DNA of 64,000 bases from Deltaproteobacteria bacterium (GTDB lineage Bacteria > Desulfobacterota > DSM-4660 > Desulfatiglandales > HGW-15). A model generated the notes under the pieces. The model did not search any database and was not told the DNA's origin. It worked only from the letters and a program-made list of their open reading frames with translations. The position numbers were made by a program, and so were the translations under genes. The stretch covers positions 1-64,000 of the forward strand of contig JAGVAP010000115.1 in assembly GCA_020060215.1 (NCBI GenBank). The letters are read 5' to 3'. Position 1 is the first letter of the stretch. Every line of letters begins with the position of its first letter. This document shows positions 1 to 8,829 of the stretch, one piece after another.

Positions 1-144
1 CCTCGGGCTGTCGGGCGCCTTGCATCTGACGCCTGCTGGTGAATCGGGAAAACCCCCAACCGGCAGGTTTCACGGAACAAGGCGAAAGTTGACGGTGGAC
101 TTGGGACCTTTGAACCTCTTGAAAAACCCCAGAGGGAGACGGAT

Positions 145-600
145 ATGGAGCTGAAAGGCAAGAAAGTCATCATTATCGGTGAAAGGGACGGCGTTCAGGG
201 GCCGGCGATCGAGGCATGCGTCCGGAGCGCAGGCGCAGAGCCGGTCCTGACCCAGACGCAGTGCTTCGTCTGAACGGCGGCAGGCGCATTTGACCTGGAA
301 GGTCAAGAAATGGCAAAGAAGATGGTAGACCGGTACGGCAGGGATAATCTGGTGGTCATCCTCGGTTCTCCGGATGCCGACAGTTCCGAGCTGTACGCGG
401 AGACGCTGGTGAACGGGGACCCCAGCTGGACCGGGCCCCTGGCGGGTGTGGCCCTGGATCTGCCCGTGTTTCATATCATGGAGCCCGAGATCAGGTCCCA
501 GGTCGATCCAAAGGTCTACGCGGAACACCTCGAGCTCATGGAGATCGCCCTGGACGTGGAGAAGATCACCCAGGGGCTGAACAGGGTTCGAAAAAGATAG
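145..600 (+). CDS. grdA: Glycine/sarcosine/betaine reductase complex selenoprotein A (in-frame UGA = Sec)
   Basis: Protein A is the small selenoprotein of glycine, sarcosine and betaine reductases; its selenol takes the carboxymethyl group from protein B and passes it on to protein C, yielding acetyl phosphate. Reading from ATG 145 (AGAGGGAGACGG just upstream) gives 151 residues with one in-frame TGA at 271-273, codon 43, in the context [13 protein letters not shown], which matches the conserved GrdA active site CFVUTxAGAxDLE. The N-terminus [11 protein letters not shown] and the segment [14 protein letters not shown] also fit GrdA, as does the length (usually about 155-160). A standard caller would stop at the UGA or start at ATG 310, so the gene is easily truncated. 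No grdB, C, D or E is seen; they may lie left of the window. The 144 bases before it hold no recognisable gene. Confidence 0.95.
271..310 (+). promoter_or_regulatory. Candidate bacterial SECIS element of grdA
   Basis: Directly after the UGA at 271-273 the coding sequence can fold into a hairpin: TTGACC at 290-295 pairs with GGTCAA at 301-306 around the loop TGGAA. The apical loop lies about 22-27 nt behind the UGA, in the range used by SelB in bacterial selenoprotein mRNAs. The position and stem are seen directly; SelB binding is inferred. Confidence 0.6.
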
Positions 601-635
601 CCGCACCGGGGCGCTCTTCCTCGGTAGGCCCGTCA

Positions 636-1277
636 TCAGCGGTTGAACGGCACGGAACCGGCCGGGTCCCAACTCCTGGCCAGTCGGTCCACCCGGCTCA
701 GGAGGGTCGGGATGCGCCAGGCTCCGTGCATCGACCGGATGTGGTCGGCCGCCTCCGTGGGATCCATCCCCGCCGCCGTAACGAAGAGAGGCGACCGGCT
801 CCCGCCTCGAATGACCTCCACACCGTTGGTCGAACCACGGAAGGGCGTCTTGGCGCACCCGATCACGGCCGCCTCCCGGGACAATGCCTCGTAGAGGACG
901 GCCCCGAGTCCTGGCTCGTTCTCCGGCCCGAGCCATACATACCCATCGACGACGACGACTTCCGGCCGCGTGGCCAGTGCACCAAGCACCCGGAGGAGGC
1001 AAGGCAGCTCACGCCTGTAAAATTGACCCGGCACGTAGGGCTGCACCTCCCGAATGGGAACAACCACCTCCCTGGCGGGAGACTCATCGCCCCACGCATG
1101 AAACAGGACCGCCGCGGCCACCGCGACCGACTCGCGGTAGTCCACGTCCACGCAGACAAGTTTGAAATCTGGGTATGACAGAGATTCCCTCCTCGACCGG
1201 TCCAGCCCCGGCCTGCACCCGACAAGCCCCCTTACAGCTGGTAGCTCGTAGGTTGCACATGGAACGGTCATAGTCAT
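636..1277 (-). CDS. Endonuclease V-like protein (deoxyinosine 3' endonuclease family)
   Basis: Endonuclease V cleaves DNA or RNA one nucleotide 3' of inosine. The 213-aa product has the family landmarks in order: CVDVDY (first catalytic Asp), a PYVPGQFYRREL block (family PYxPGxLxFRE with the catalytic Glu), VVVDGYVWLG (second Asp, family DGxG) and AVIGCAKTPF (family tIGVAK). Length fits the family (210-230). The start is uncertain: ATG 1277 and ATG 1271 are the first plausible ones, with GGAGGG upstream, but a GAGGAGGGA stretch near 1190 could instead serve a shorter form beginning close to LSYPDFKL. It is divergent from the methyltransferase gene at 1553. The two DG-loop residues after Asp differ from the textbook motif, so activity is not certain. 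Confidence 0.72.
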   Translation of the reverse strand: MTMTVPCATYELPAVRGLVGCRPGLDRSRRESLSYPDFKLVCVDVDYRESVAVAAAVLFHAWGDESPAREVVVPIREVQPYVPGQFYRRELPCLLRVLGALATRPEVVVVDGYVWLGPENEPGLGAVLYEALSREAAVIGCAKTPFRGSTNGVEVIRGGSRSPLFVTAAGMDPTEAADHIRSMHGAWRIPTLLSRVDRLARSWDPAGSVPFNR

Positions 1278-1552
1278 ATCGCTGCGCGGCCTGCCCTCCG
1301 TACGCTTGTCGTAGGAGGGTCGTCCATCGAGTTCTTTCGTGGTCGTAGCAGCGAAGCGCAGGTGAGCGGTCGTCCCTCGTCCCTCGGGTCTTGGCCCCTG
1401 CCCTTTGCAGCGGTTTACACTACTTAAGAAACTTTTACAAACGGGCAAAACATTTCTTACAGGGCCCGGGGTATCCTGAAACACAGTCACCAGCCTCTTC
1501 GCCAAACGAAGTGAAGAGCGCCATTACCCAGCTGTAGAGGAGGAACGGAACC

Positions 1553-2698
1553 ATGGAGATCTCCACCGGAAAGGCATCGGGGTCCCTGGCCTGGGCGGTC
1601 TATGTCGTCATCCTCTTCGAGATGATCTACATGAGCACCCCCTTTGCCGTGTTCTTCTATTCCGTATACGGCGCCCCCCTGAGGGTCCTCGGGGGGACCG
1701 AGTCGACGGCCTGGCTGGTCCAAACCATTCTGCCCCACTTCGCGCAGACGAACTCGATCCTGATCAACGGCCTCCTCCATGCGGCGTGGCCTCTCATGGG
1801 GATCGGTCTTGCGGTCTTCCTGGTCGGGTTCGGTCAGGTCTACTGGTCCAAGTTCCGGAAGAAGGGACCGGTGGTTGGAGGTCTCTACCGCTATGTTCGG
1901 CATCCACAATACGCGGGGTGGGCGGTCTTCGGCCTCGGAATGGCCCTCGCCTGGTCACGGATGATCGTCTGGATCATGTATGTATCCATGCTCTTCGTCT
2001 ATTACCTGCTTGCGTTAAGAGAGGAGAGGGAGTGCCTGAGATTCGGCGGGACCTACGGAACCTATCTTGAGCGAACGGGGCGGTTCCTGCCGCGACTGCA
2101 CCAAAGGGGCACAGGCTGTGAGCCTTTTCCGCCCCACGGCCGTGGGGCACGGGCCGCGTCCCTCATCGCTCTCTATGTCCTGGCGACAGCGGGGACGATC
2201 GGGCTGGGATTCGCTGCACGGGCCTACACCCTGGACAGGATATCCGGGTATTACGAAAAGGACCTTGCGGCAGTCTCCCTCACCCCCCTCGACCGGGAGG
2301 AAATCCGTTCGATCGTCGAGTTATCTTTCCAGGAGGCAGGTGCCCGTGAGCATCTGGGACGTCTCTCGGAGGTCGGTGCGAAGCGGCTGGTCTATATCCT
2401 CCCCGCCGAGTGGGAAGTCCCTGAACTGGGTGTGGAGAGAGAAGGCGGCAAACGCGGCCATGGATTCAACCCGACGAATCATGGCAACCCCGCTGCCTTT
2501 GATCGGAACCGCTGCAGCGTGCTCATCTCCGATGCCGTCGTTTCACCGGAAGCCGAGGGGAAGGAGATCCTCTCCAAGGCGCGCGGCCAGGCGCCGCTGC
2601 TCCTCCTGAGAGTGGATCTGGGGGAAGGCCGGGTCACGGGTCTTTCGACACAGCCTGGGGCCGGCAAGTACGGAGATCTCCCCGTCCCGGTCTTTTGA
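1553..2698 (+). CDS. Isoprenylcysteine carboxyl methyltransferase/PEMT-family membrane protein with C-terminal extension
   Basis: The first about 185 residues are a polytopic membrane domain with hydrophobic segments near 12-37, 77-98 and 120-155 and the family signature GLYRYVRHPQYAGW (residues about 110-123) followed by REERECLRFGGTYGTYLERTGRF, as in ICMT/PEMT/NnrU-type methyltransferases that use SAM to methylate lipids or small thiols. The rest (about 195-381) has one further membrane segment near 200-220 and a soluble tail not recognised. The start is ATG 1553 behind AGAGGAGGAACGG. Family members are usually about 200 aa, so the tail is an extension. The substrate cannot be predicted. 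Confidence 0.75.
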   Translation: MEISTGKASGSLAWAVYVVILFEMIYMSTPFAVFFYSVYGAPLRVLGGTESTAWLVQTILPHFAQTNSILINGLLHAAWPLMGIGLAVFLVGFGQVYWSKFRKKGPVVGGLYRYVRHPQYAGWAVFGLGMALAWSRMIVWIMYVSMLFVYYLLALREERECLRFGGTYGTYLERTGRFLPRLHQRGTGCEPFPPHGRGARAASLIALYVLATAGTIGLGFAARAYTLDRISGYYEKDLAAVSLTPLDREEIRSIVELSFQEAGAREHLGRLSEVGAKRLVYILPAEWEVPELGVEREGGKRGHGFNPTNHGNPAAFDRNRCSVLISDAVVSPEAEGKEILSKARGQAPLLLLRVDLGEGRVTGLSTQPGAGKYGDLPVPVF

Positions 2699-2810
2699 AA
2701 CCCTGGCGCGCCGACCGGGGGACCGAAGGAGCCCCAGGAAATGCCATTACGTAACCTCCCTGCCACTCGAGGACCATGGAGGGCGAGCATATTCGTCCTG
2801 AACTCTCGTG

Positions 2811-3836
2811 TCAACGACGGGGAGAGTCTCGGAGGAGCGGAACCCTGCCAGGCCTGTTTGCGCGAAGCACGCCTTTCTTCCGGTTGTTCGTTGACGCCTC
2901 GCGCACCCGTTGGTTCAACCATCCGTACCAGTTCAGATACCGCTCGCGGCCGGAAGAGACCTCTCGGGCGACCGGCCCACGGTCGGCCGAGCTCTTCTCG
3001 TTTTCGGTCAGGAAGAGCCCGATGAGGTCTCTTCCCGTTTTGTAGAAAACGGCTTTTTCCTTGTTCTCTCTTCTCTTCGGTGGGCAATCTTCCGAGTCTC
3101 CGGTGATGCAAGGGAGGTCGTTGTGGCGCTGCACCCAGGTATAGAAGGTCGCCGCGATGGCGGCGACGTACAGGCCGGCCGTGTCCGATTCGGGGGCCGC
3201 CCCGGGGTCTTCCACGGCATGCCACCGGAGATTCTCATTGATCTGGTCCGCAGCCCGGTGCACCCTGGCGAAGTCGGCGCTGGCATAAGGGAACGACCTG
3301 CCCGCATCTCTCGCCTTCATGTTTTCGTTATGCTTGTAAATCTCTCTCCAGCCCGTCATGAGGTATTTGAAGTTCCGGGCCAGCAGCCCATACCCGTCCG
3401 ACCGGGTGGGATTCGCGAGGTGGGCCGCGGCCTCCATGATCTCGGGTTCGATCGCGGAGGCCGACCGGAAGCGGCCCGACTGAAGATGGATCATCCCCTT
3501 GAGGACGATCAACCGAGCGTATTCGGGGGATGTCGTTTCATACCTGCGGTCATAGGCGCGGATGGCCCGGAGTGTCCTGGGGAAGCCTTTGCACCTGATG
3601 GCTGCCGGTCCAAGGGCGGGCTCTCTCCCGGGCTCGGGAAAGACCATCTCATCGAATTCCTCCCGGTACTGCCTTTGAATCTCGTCAAGACCGGATCTTG
3701 CGGGGGCTGCCGGTCCAAGGGCCGTCGAACCGGCGGGAGGTAGGGTCGGAGTCTCTGCTTTGCCGGCTCGCCGGTGGGAACATCCGAGGAGGCAGGAGAT
3801 GATCACAAGTACCGAAAGAAGTTCCCTGGTTCGCAT
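2811..3836 (-). CDS. Predicted lipoprotein, function unknown
   Basis: The 341-aa product starts with a lipoprotein signal peptide: positively charged MRTRE, a hydrophobic stretch LLSVLVIISC and a lipobox LLGC with the acceptor Cys at about residue 19. The mature part is soluble, rich in Arg and Glu and mostly helical by eye, with no motif that I recognise. The C-terminal region has a YLNWYGWLNQRV patch. The gene lies in antiparallel orientation to the methyltransferase at 1553-2698 (tail to tail, about 110 bp apart). Export and lipidation are supported by the sequence; nothing supports a specific function. Confidence 0.7.
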   Translation of the reverse strand: MRTRELLSVLVIISCLLGCSHRRAGKAETPTLPPAGSTALGPAAPARSGLDEIQRQYREEFDEMVFPEPGREPALGPAAIRCKGFPRTLRAIRAYDRRYETTSPEYARLIVLKGMIHLQSGRFRSASAIEPEIMEAAAHLANPTRSDGYGLLARNFKYLMTGWREIYKHNENMKARDAGRSFPYASADFARVHRAADQINENLRWHAVEDPGAAPESDTAGLYVAAIAATFYTWVQRHNDLPCITGDSEDCPPKRRENKEKAVFYKTGRDLIGLFLTENEKSSADRGPVAREVSSGRERYLNWYGWLNQRVREASTNNRKKGVLRANRPGRVPLLRDSPRR

Positions 3837-4040
3837 GGTTGCCTCCTTGTGCCTCTGCAGTCAAAAGGCGTGGCGACGGGAAATAGGGTATTCCTTCGTG
3901 ATGACGAGCTCTCCGACCCGAGCGGGCCGAACACTGAAATGAGGGACCGGGTGGATCGGTTACGAGGCCCCGATCGAGACAAAAGCTAAGTAGTCACGTG
4001 GATGCAGGGAGTCAAGAAAGGGGAGAGCGGAGGAAGGGAT

Positions 4041-4080
4041 GAACGTCGAACATCCCACATCGGACGTCCAAGGTCGAATG
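4041..4080. repeat. GAACGTCGAACATC-type degenerate short repeat
   Basis: Between the lipoprotein and radical SAM genes the sequence runs through degenerate units of the kind GAACGTCGAACATC / CGGACGTCCAAGGTCGA. The same unit family, as the reverse complement, makes the tandem array at 28437-28475, so this looks like one dispersed repeat family of the genome. Confidence 0.45.
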
Positions 4081-4112
4081 GAGAGAGAAAAAAGACGAAC
4101 GTCAACGCCGAA

Positions 4113-5744
4113 TCAGCAATCGGGGAAGCGGACCATCCCCCCGTCACGGGTTCGGACCACGCGTGCCCTCCGGACCACGTCGAAGAACAGCTCCGGTCTG
4201 AAGCGTGGAAGGAGTTTATGTCCCTGGGGGGTAGCCGCATAGAGTCTTCTTTCCTCGAAGAGCCGCATCAGCAGGTCGCACCCTATACCCTCCCGCCTGC
4301 CCCGGGCGCGAACGCTTTCAAGGGCACGCTCCAAGTCGGCGGTTTCCTTCCCTCCACGATGGTCCTTCAGAAAATTGATGATCCTCGCGGTGACGAAAAG
4401 GGAGTAGAGGTCGTCGCGGCAGAAATTCGCCGTCTCCGTGGCCATCGTTGTGGAGCGGGCCATGAAGGCGGCGAGACCATCCCCGGGAGAGAAGCTCGCG
4501 GCCATGGGGGACCCAGGGGTGAGATAGAAGATCGACACCCCGATCAGCACCGGCAGGCGCGCCAGCAGGGCCATGGTCTCCGCCATCATGTCGAGGGTCT
4601 CCATGGGAAGCCCTGCGATTTGATAGGCGACGATCCGGAACCCAAGAGAATGGGCGCCCTCGACGGTGTCGAGGAATTTCTGAAGGGTGTGGGGCCGGTT
4701 CACGGCCGCCAGGGAGCGCTCCTCCGCGCTGACCAGGGAGAGGTTGAGATCCCTGAACCCTGCTTCTCTCATGAGCCGGAGGATCTCCTGGTCCAGGCTC
4801 ATGTAGGAGACCCCGTTCATGGCCGCGAACCGGACATCCCCCGGCTGCCACCTTCGAGCGATCAGCAGGAGCAGTCGCCTGAAGTCGGACCTGTGGAAGG
4901 TCAGGTTGTCGTCTTCGAAGTCGAAGAACCTGTACCCTTCAGAGTACCGCATCTCCATCTCGGCCATCACCTGCTCCGGTCGCCGACGCCTGAAACCGCC
5001 GGGAAAGGTAAGGTGCACGGAGCAGAAGCCGCACCGGTGCGGGCATCCCCTGGAGGTCGTGATGAAGCAGAGGGGGCGGCCCTCCAGCTCATAGCGCTCC
5101 GGCGGCAGGTCCGAGAAGTCCGGAAAAGGGAGTGTCTCAAAATCGCCGTCCGTCGCAGGCGGGTTCAGCACCGCTCTACCGTCCTTTTTGTATCCCAGCC
5201 CCTCCACCGCCCCATAAGGCGACCCGGAGATGAGGCATCTCAAGAATTCCACCAGCACCCTTTCCCCCTCACCGACCACGACGAAGTCCACATTCGAATC
5301 TTCAAGCACGGACATGGGCGATGCAGAGACGTGGGGACCGCCCATGATGATGGGGGCGTCCGTACGCTCCCTGATCTCCCGCGCGCAGGATGCGGCCTCC
5401 CTGTGGTAAGCGGAAAACAGGGAGGAGATGCCGATGAGGTCCGGTTCCTCCTTCTCCACCTCAGAACCGATCTGCTCGAAGGGGGCCCCGAAGTGGTAGT
5501 ACTCGTGGAAGGTGCAGAAGGGACTGGCGTCCGGGTAGGGATAGTACTCCTTCAGGTACCGAAGCTCGGGAGGGATGGGGATGGTCCTGCGGCCATGGCC
5601 CTGATGGTAGTCTCTGACCACCACCTCCACCTCAGGTAGGCTTTTCCCGACCGCGCTCTTGAGCATGCAGAGGCCGAGCGGCTGGAGCCGGATGTCGGTG
5701 TCGTAGAAGTCCTGAATCGGAGGTTGAAGGAGCAGAATCTTCAT
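4113..5744 (-). CDS. B12-binding domain radical SAM protein
   Basis: The 543-aa product has an N-terminal cobalamin-binding-like Rossmann domain (MKILLLQPPI start, PDLIGISSLF, APIIMGGPHVSA, VDFVVVGEGE; residues 1-190) and a radical SAM barrel whose 4Fe-4S motif is CPHRCGFC (about residues 234-241, context TTSRGC). This is the architecture of B12-dependent radical SAM methyltransferases and related enzymes (BchE/MiaB-like superfamily). A downstream LTPGSPM segment is typical of the barrel end. No partner gene is adjacent, so the substrate is unknown. The ATG at 5744 is the natural start because the first strand of the B12 domain begins at once. Confidence 0.88.
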   Translation of the reverse strand: MKILLLQPPIQDFYDTDIRLQPLGLCMLKSAVGKSLPEVEVVVRDYHQGHGRRTIPIPPELRYLKEYYPYPDASPFCTFHEYYHFGAPFEQIGSEVEKEEPDLIGISSLFSAYHREAASCAREIRERTDAPIIMGGPHVSASPMSVLEDSNVDFVVVGEGERVLVEFLRCLISGSPYGAVEGLGYKKDGRAVLNPPATDGDFETLPFPDFSDLPPERYELEGRPLCFITTSRGCPHRCGFCSVHLTFPGGFRRRRPEQVMAEMEMRYSEGYRFFDFEDDNLTFHRSDFRRLLLLIARRWQPGDVRFAAMNGVSYMSLDQEILRLMREAGFRDLNLSLVSAEERSLAAVNRPHTLQKFLDTVEGAHSLGFRIVAYQIAGLPMETLDMMAETMALLARLPVLIGVSIFYLTPGSPMAASFSPGDGLAAFMARSTTMATETANFCRDDLYSLFVTARIINFLKDHRGGKETADLERALESVRARGRREGIGCDLLMRLFEERRLYAATPQGHKLLPRFRPELFFDVVRRARVVRTRDGGMVRFPDC

Positions 5745-6082
5745 TGGCTTGTTCTCGAGATCCCCATTATCCCCTTTTTTCCATCACGAAGAAAGTCCGG
5801 TCTTGCCTTCACCCGGTACCCATCCCCCCTGACGGCGGCGCTTACGGGCTTGATGCGCAGGGTCTTCGGCAGAGGTATGTGAAAAAAGTCCGCTGGGCGA
5901 TTGACTCGTGATCGAAACGGGTTATACTGATCTCTTGTCGGATTGGGCACAAGTCCCGGAAGAAAGTCGGAAGTCCCCTGCCCGTGAAGTCGGAAACCCC
6001 GGTTTTCGACCCGTCCTCCTTCCCCCTTCCGCTTTCCCGCTCCTCATACTTTGCCCTCCCTGAAGGTATCGGAGGTTACCAG
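5745..6082. other. Intergenic region with one promoter, no gene seen
   Basis: This 338-bp divergent region separates the radical SAM gene (minus) from the small Cys-rich gene (plus). Apart from the sigma-70-like promoter at 5901-5928, I see no feature; short open frames here have no convincing start or composition. Confidence 0.5.
5901..5928 (+). promoter_or_regulatory. Sigma-70-type promoter for the Cys-rich gene at 6083
   Basis: TTGACT at 5901-5906 and TATACT at 5923-5928 are separated by 16 bp. Transcription would start near 5935, giving a leader of about 148 nt before ATG 6083. Confidence 0.6.
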
Positions 6083-6310
6083 ATGAGTCCCGAAAGATGT
6101 CCCAAGAACAGAAAAGGGGACAGGAATCCATTTTGCTCCCATTATCATGAGTGCCTGGATGAGGCTGCCAAGAAGTTGTGGGTGTCCCTGGATTGCTCCC
6201 AATGCGAGTACAGGAACAACCGCGGCTCCAGGGTGGATATCACGGAATACCTCACCGGCGACTCCATGCAGATCCACGATTTGCCCTCGGGAATAGACGA
6301 CCAGTTCTGA
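6083..6310 (+). CDS. Small cysteine-rich protein, possible metal-binding
   Basis: A 75-aa protein beginning MSPERCPKN from ATG 6083 with a good ribosome site (GGAGGTTACC). It has five cysteines, C6, C18, C24, C38 and C41, in the pattern CPKN...FCSHYHEC...LDCSQCEYR, suggesting zinc or Fe-S binding. The arrangement resembles small Cys-rich proteins of unknown function common in deltaproteobacterial genomes, as far as I can recall. An upstream in-frame ATG at 5984 has no ribosome site and would add a tail of low quality. Function unknown. Confidence 0.65.
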   Translation: MSPERCPKNRKGDRNPFCSHYHECLDEAAKKLWVSLDCSQCEYRNNRGSRVDITEYLTGDSMQIHDLPSGIDDQF

Positions 6311-6569
6311 TCTTTTTCCCCAGCAGCCGCAACCCGAATTCCGCCACCAAGACACGCTTGCGCGCCGAAGCGCTTCGGCGCGCCATTGCGCCACTCCGGC
6401 GCCACGGCGGCAGTGCCTTTTGCCGACAGGGTGTCCAAAGAATCCCCACCGGCCAAGGGGACTTCCTGCCCACTTTCAATGGCCCACGGGCTCCCCTGCT
6501 CAGGTGAGACGCTAGATAAGTTTTTCTATTCAGAAGGAGACACCCAACCCAACCAGATCGATCTCTTGA
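6311..6569 (+). other. Transcribed leader/trailer or possible small RNA region ahead of a terminator
   Basis: About 260 bp lie between the Cys-rich gene and a strong terminator at 6570-6601. No good reading frame covers it. A partial copy of the CCACCAAGACACG repeat (see 30812-30880) lies at 6341-6356, followed by a GC-rich palindromic stretch CGCCGAAGCGCTTCGGCG near 6363-6380. It could be a long 3' trailer or an independent small RNA. Confidence 0.35.
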
Positions 6570-6601
6570 GGCACGAAGGAAGTCCCCTTCGTGCCTTTTT
6601 T
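6570..6601 (+). terminator. Rho-independent terminator
   Basis: GGCACGAAGG (6570-6579) pairs perfectly with CCTTCGTGCC (6586-6595) around a 6-nt loop and is followed by a run of at least six T. It ends plus-strand transcription coming from 6083 or from an RNA gene in 6311-6569. Confidence 0.85.
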
Positions 6602-6638
6602 GCGGGTCTTGAAGGCAATCGCAACCAGCCTGTCCTCC

Positions 6639-6721
6639 TGTAGGAGCAACCTCCCGGTTGCGATGCCTGCGCCGGCGTGCATATCAGTCGTACCATCGGA
6701 AGCGGGAGCTTGCTCCTACAG
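6639..6721. repeat. REP-like palindromic element (CTGTAGGAGCAA family)
   Basis: The outer arms CTGTAGGAGCAA and TTGCTCCTACAG are inverted around a GC-rich centre, with CCTCCCGGTTGCGATG facing CATCGGAAGCGGGAG. Further copies of one arm lie at 51120-51147 and, decayed, at 56089-56155. This is the form of REP/BIME elements mobilised by RAYT (Y1) transposases; no RAYT gene is in the window. Confidence 0.75.
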
Positions 6722-6909
6722 TTTTGAGGAAACCATCTCAACCCTGGCCCCTTCGTGAGCCGTTAAACGAACGGTCTGCTAAAGGGGGGGGTAGCCTGTG
6801 GATTTTCCCCCGGGCTCAGGATAAGATTGACCGGACTTGTCGAGGCAGCGAGCAGGGCGCTCTCCTATGAGTGGCCGGCAGACCACGAACCGCTTACTCG
6901 TCATGCCAT

Positions 6910-6939
6910 TTGACACTCCAAGGTTGCCTTTCCTATACT
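6910..6939 (+). promoter_or_regulatory. Sigma-70-type promoter for aspA
   Basis: TTGACA at 6910-6915 and TATACT at 6934-6939 are 18 bp apart, predicting a start near 6947 and a 5' leader of about 180 nt. The leader holds a perfect hairpin GGACAAAC-TC-GTTTGTCC at 7032-7049. Confidence 0.65.
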
Positions 6940-7127
6940 GCCGGGAAAAGAGAGAGAGGATGAGAAGTTGAGAGGGTGAGGTGCTGAGGAAAAGACCCCT
7001 CTCAAGCTCACATCTCTCATCTGGCGGCATTGGACAAACTCGTTTGTCCGTGAACCGACGGCTGAAGCGGACGAGCGAATGGCTTTTCCGTGGCACCGGG
7101 TTGGGGAAGAAGCATCGAGGTGAGGGA

Positions 7128-8519
7128 ATGCCGAGGGTCGAGCGAGATTCATTGGGGGAGAAGGAACTGCCCGATGAGGCCTACTACGGGGTGCAGACCG
7201 CCAGGGCCTTGGAAAACTTTCCGGTCTCCGGCATACGGGAGCATCCCGCATTCGTGGACTCCTACCTGGAGATCAAGAAGGCCGCGGCCCAGGCCAATCT
7301 CCGTCTGGGGAGGCTCGACCAGGAGCGGGGGGAGCTCATCATCCGGGCTGCGGAGGAGGTCCTTTCGGGCGGCCTCCGGGATCAGTTCCCGGTGGACGTG
7401 TTCCAGGCCGGTGCAGGGACCTCCTTCAACATGAACGTGAATGAGGTGATTGCAAACCGCGCCCTCGAGCTGATGGGGAAGGCCAGGGGGCAATACGAAT
7501 TCCTCAGCCCGAACGATCACGTGAACATGTCCCAGTCCACCAACGACACATTTCCGACCGCCGCCCACATGGCGGTGCTGGCCATGGCCGATCCCCTCCT
7601 CGACGCCCTGGGGGGCCTGACGGAGTCTCTCTCCAGGAAGGCCGAGGAGTTCAAGGAGATCCCGAAGACGGGCAGGACCCACCTGATGGACGCCACCCCC
7701 GTGACCCTGGGGGACGAGTTCAGGGCATACGGCAGGGCGGCCAAGAGGGCGGCAGAGCGGATCGACCAGCGGCGCGCCGACCTGCTCGAGCTCCCGATAG
7801 GCGGGACCGCCACGGGGAGCGGCATCAACGCCCCTCCCGGATATACGAAGACCGTCGTTGAATTCCTGAGCGCCAACAAGGGACTGCCTTTCAGGTGTGC
7901 CGAAGATCCCTTCGAGATGCTTCAGAGCCGATCTCACCTGGCCGCATTTTCCTCGGCTTTGCGGGATTGCGCACAGGAGCTCGTCAGGATCGCCAATGAC
8001 CTGAGGCTCCTCAACTCCGGCCCCACTTCCGGCATCGGAGAGATCGTGCTGCCTGCGGTCCAGCCCGGCTCCTCCATCATGCCGGGGAAGGTCAACCCGG
8101 TCATGGCCGAGTGCCTCAACATGGTCTGTTTTCAGGTCATCGGAAATGACACGGCCGTCTCCCTGTCCGCCCAGGCAGGACAGATGGAGCTCAATGTCAT
8201 GACTCCGATCATGATCCACAACATCCTCCAGTCCATGGACCTCTTTACCCGTTACCTCCCGGTCTTCGTCCGGGCATGCGTGGACGGCATCCGGGCAAAT
8301 GAGCAAAGGTGCCGGTACTTTCTGGAGAGGAACCCCTCTCTTGCCACTCTCCTCAATCCGCTGATCGGGTATCTCAAGGCCGCGGAGATCGCCAAGGAGT
8401 CCTACGAGACCGGGGTCCCTGTGCCCGAACTCGCCGTGATCAAGGGCATCCTCACGAAGGAAGAGGCCGAGGAGCTGTTCTCCATACGAAACGTCACGGG
8501 TAAGGCGAACAGTGTTTGA
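7128..8519 (+). CDS. aspA: Aspartate ammonia-lyase
   Basis: Reversibly deaminates L-aspartate to fumarate and ammonia. The 463-aa product has the fumarase/aspartase superfamily signature GSSIMPGKVNP near residue 313, the segment NDHVNMSQSTNDTFPT and the GRTHLMDATP block, and starts RDSLGEKELPDEAYYGVQT as in AspA (fumarase C has a different N-terminus). Length is typical (about 470). The start at ATG 7128 follows GAGGTGAGGGA; a longer open frame upstream has no support. The gene stands alone, with its own promoter. In an anaerobe it can feed fumarate for respiration or succinate formation, or serve amino acid fermentation. Fumarase activity cannot be excluded by sequence alone. Confidence 0.93.
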   Translation: MPRVERDSLGEKELPDEAYYGVQTARALENFPVSGIREHPAFVDSYLEIKKAAAQANLRLGRLDQERGELIIRAAEEVLSGGLRDQFPVDVFQAGAGTSFNMNVNEVIANRALELMGKARGQYEFLSPNDHVNMSQSTNDTFPTAAHMAVLAMADPLLDALGGLTESLSRKAEEFKEIPKTGRTHLMDATPVTLGDEFRAYGRAAKRAAERIDQRRADLLELPIGGTATGSGINAPPGYTKTVVEFLSANKGLPFRCAEDPFEMLQSRSHLAAFSSALRDCAQELVRIANDLRLLNSGPTSGIGEIVLPAVQPGSSIMPGKVNPVMAECLNMVCFQVIGNDTAVSLSAQAGQMELNVMTPIMIHNILQSMDLFTRYLPVFVRACVDGIRANEQRCRYFLERNPSLATLLNPLIGYLKAAEIAKESYETGVPVPELAVIKGILTKEEAEELFSIRNVTGKANSV

Positions 8520-8829
8520 TGTGAACTGGAAACCCGGGCTTGTTGGGGGCCTGGGCGAGGAGATCGGCTCAACGGGGGAACCGATTCCTGGAAAGCTGGA
8601 ACCATTGAAATGATGGGTACCCAGGGCAAAAGGCGATACCGCGGCACCCTCACCTACGGGCCTTGGCTGTTTTTCCCGCTATTCTTTACTCTTCATCTTT
8701 TCGGCAAGGCATACCGATGTACCGATTGGAATTCCGTGCTTTTGTCCTCCCGGGGATGCTGTCGTCCGTTTTGGAGTCGTGGATTCGTTTACGTCGGAGC
8801 GGAAACCGGAGAGACTTCCTGGATGCGCC
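8520..8829. other. Intergenic region, no gene seen
   Basis: No supported gene. It carries a GGAAAGCTGGAAC-type motif at about 8590-8616 that recurs with few changes at 10544-10575, probably another dispersed short repeat. Confidence 0.4.

Noticed and set aside
4002..5639. 545-codon plus-strand open frame opposite the radical SAM gene
   Set aside because: Shadow frame; the opposite strand has a complete B12-radical SAM architecture.
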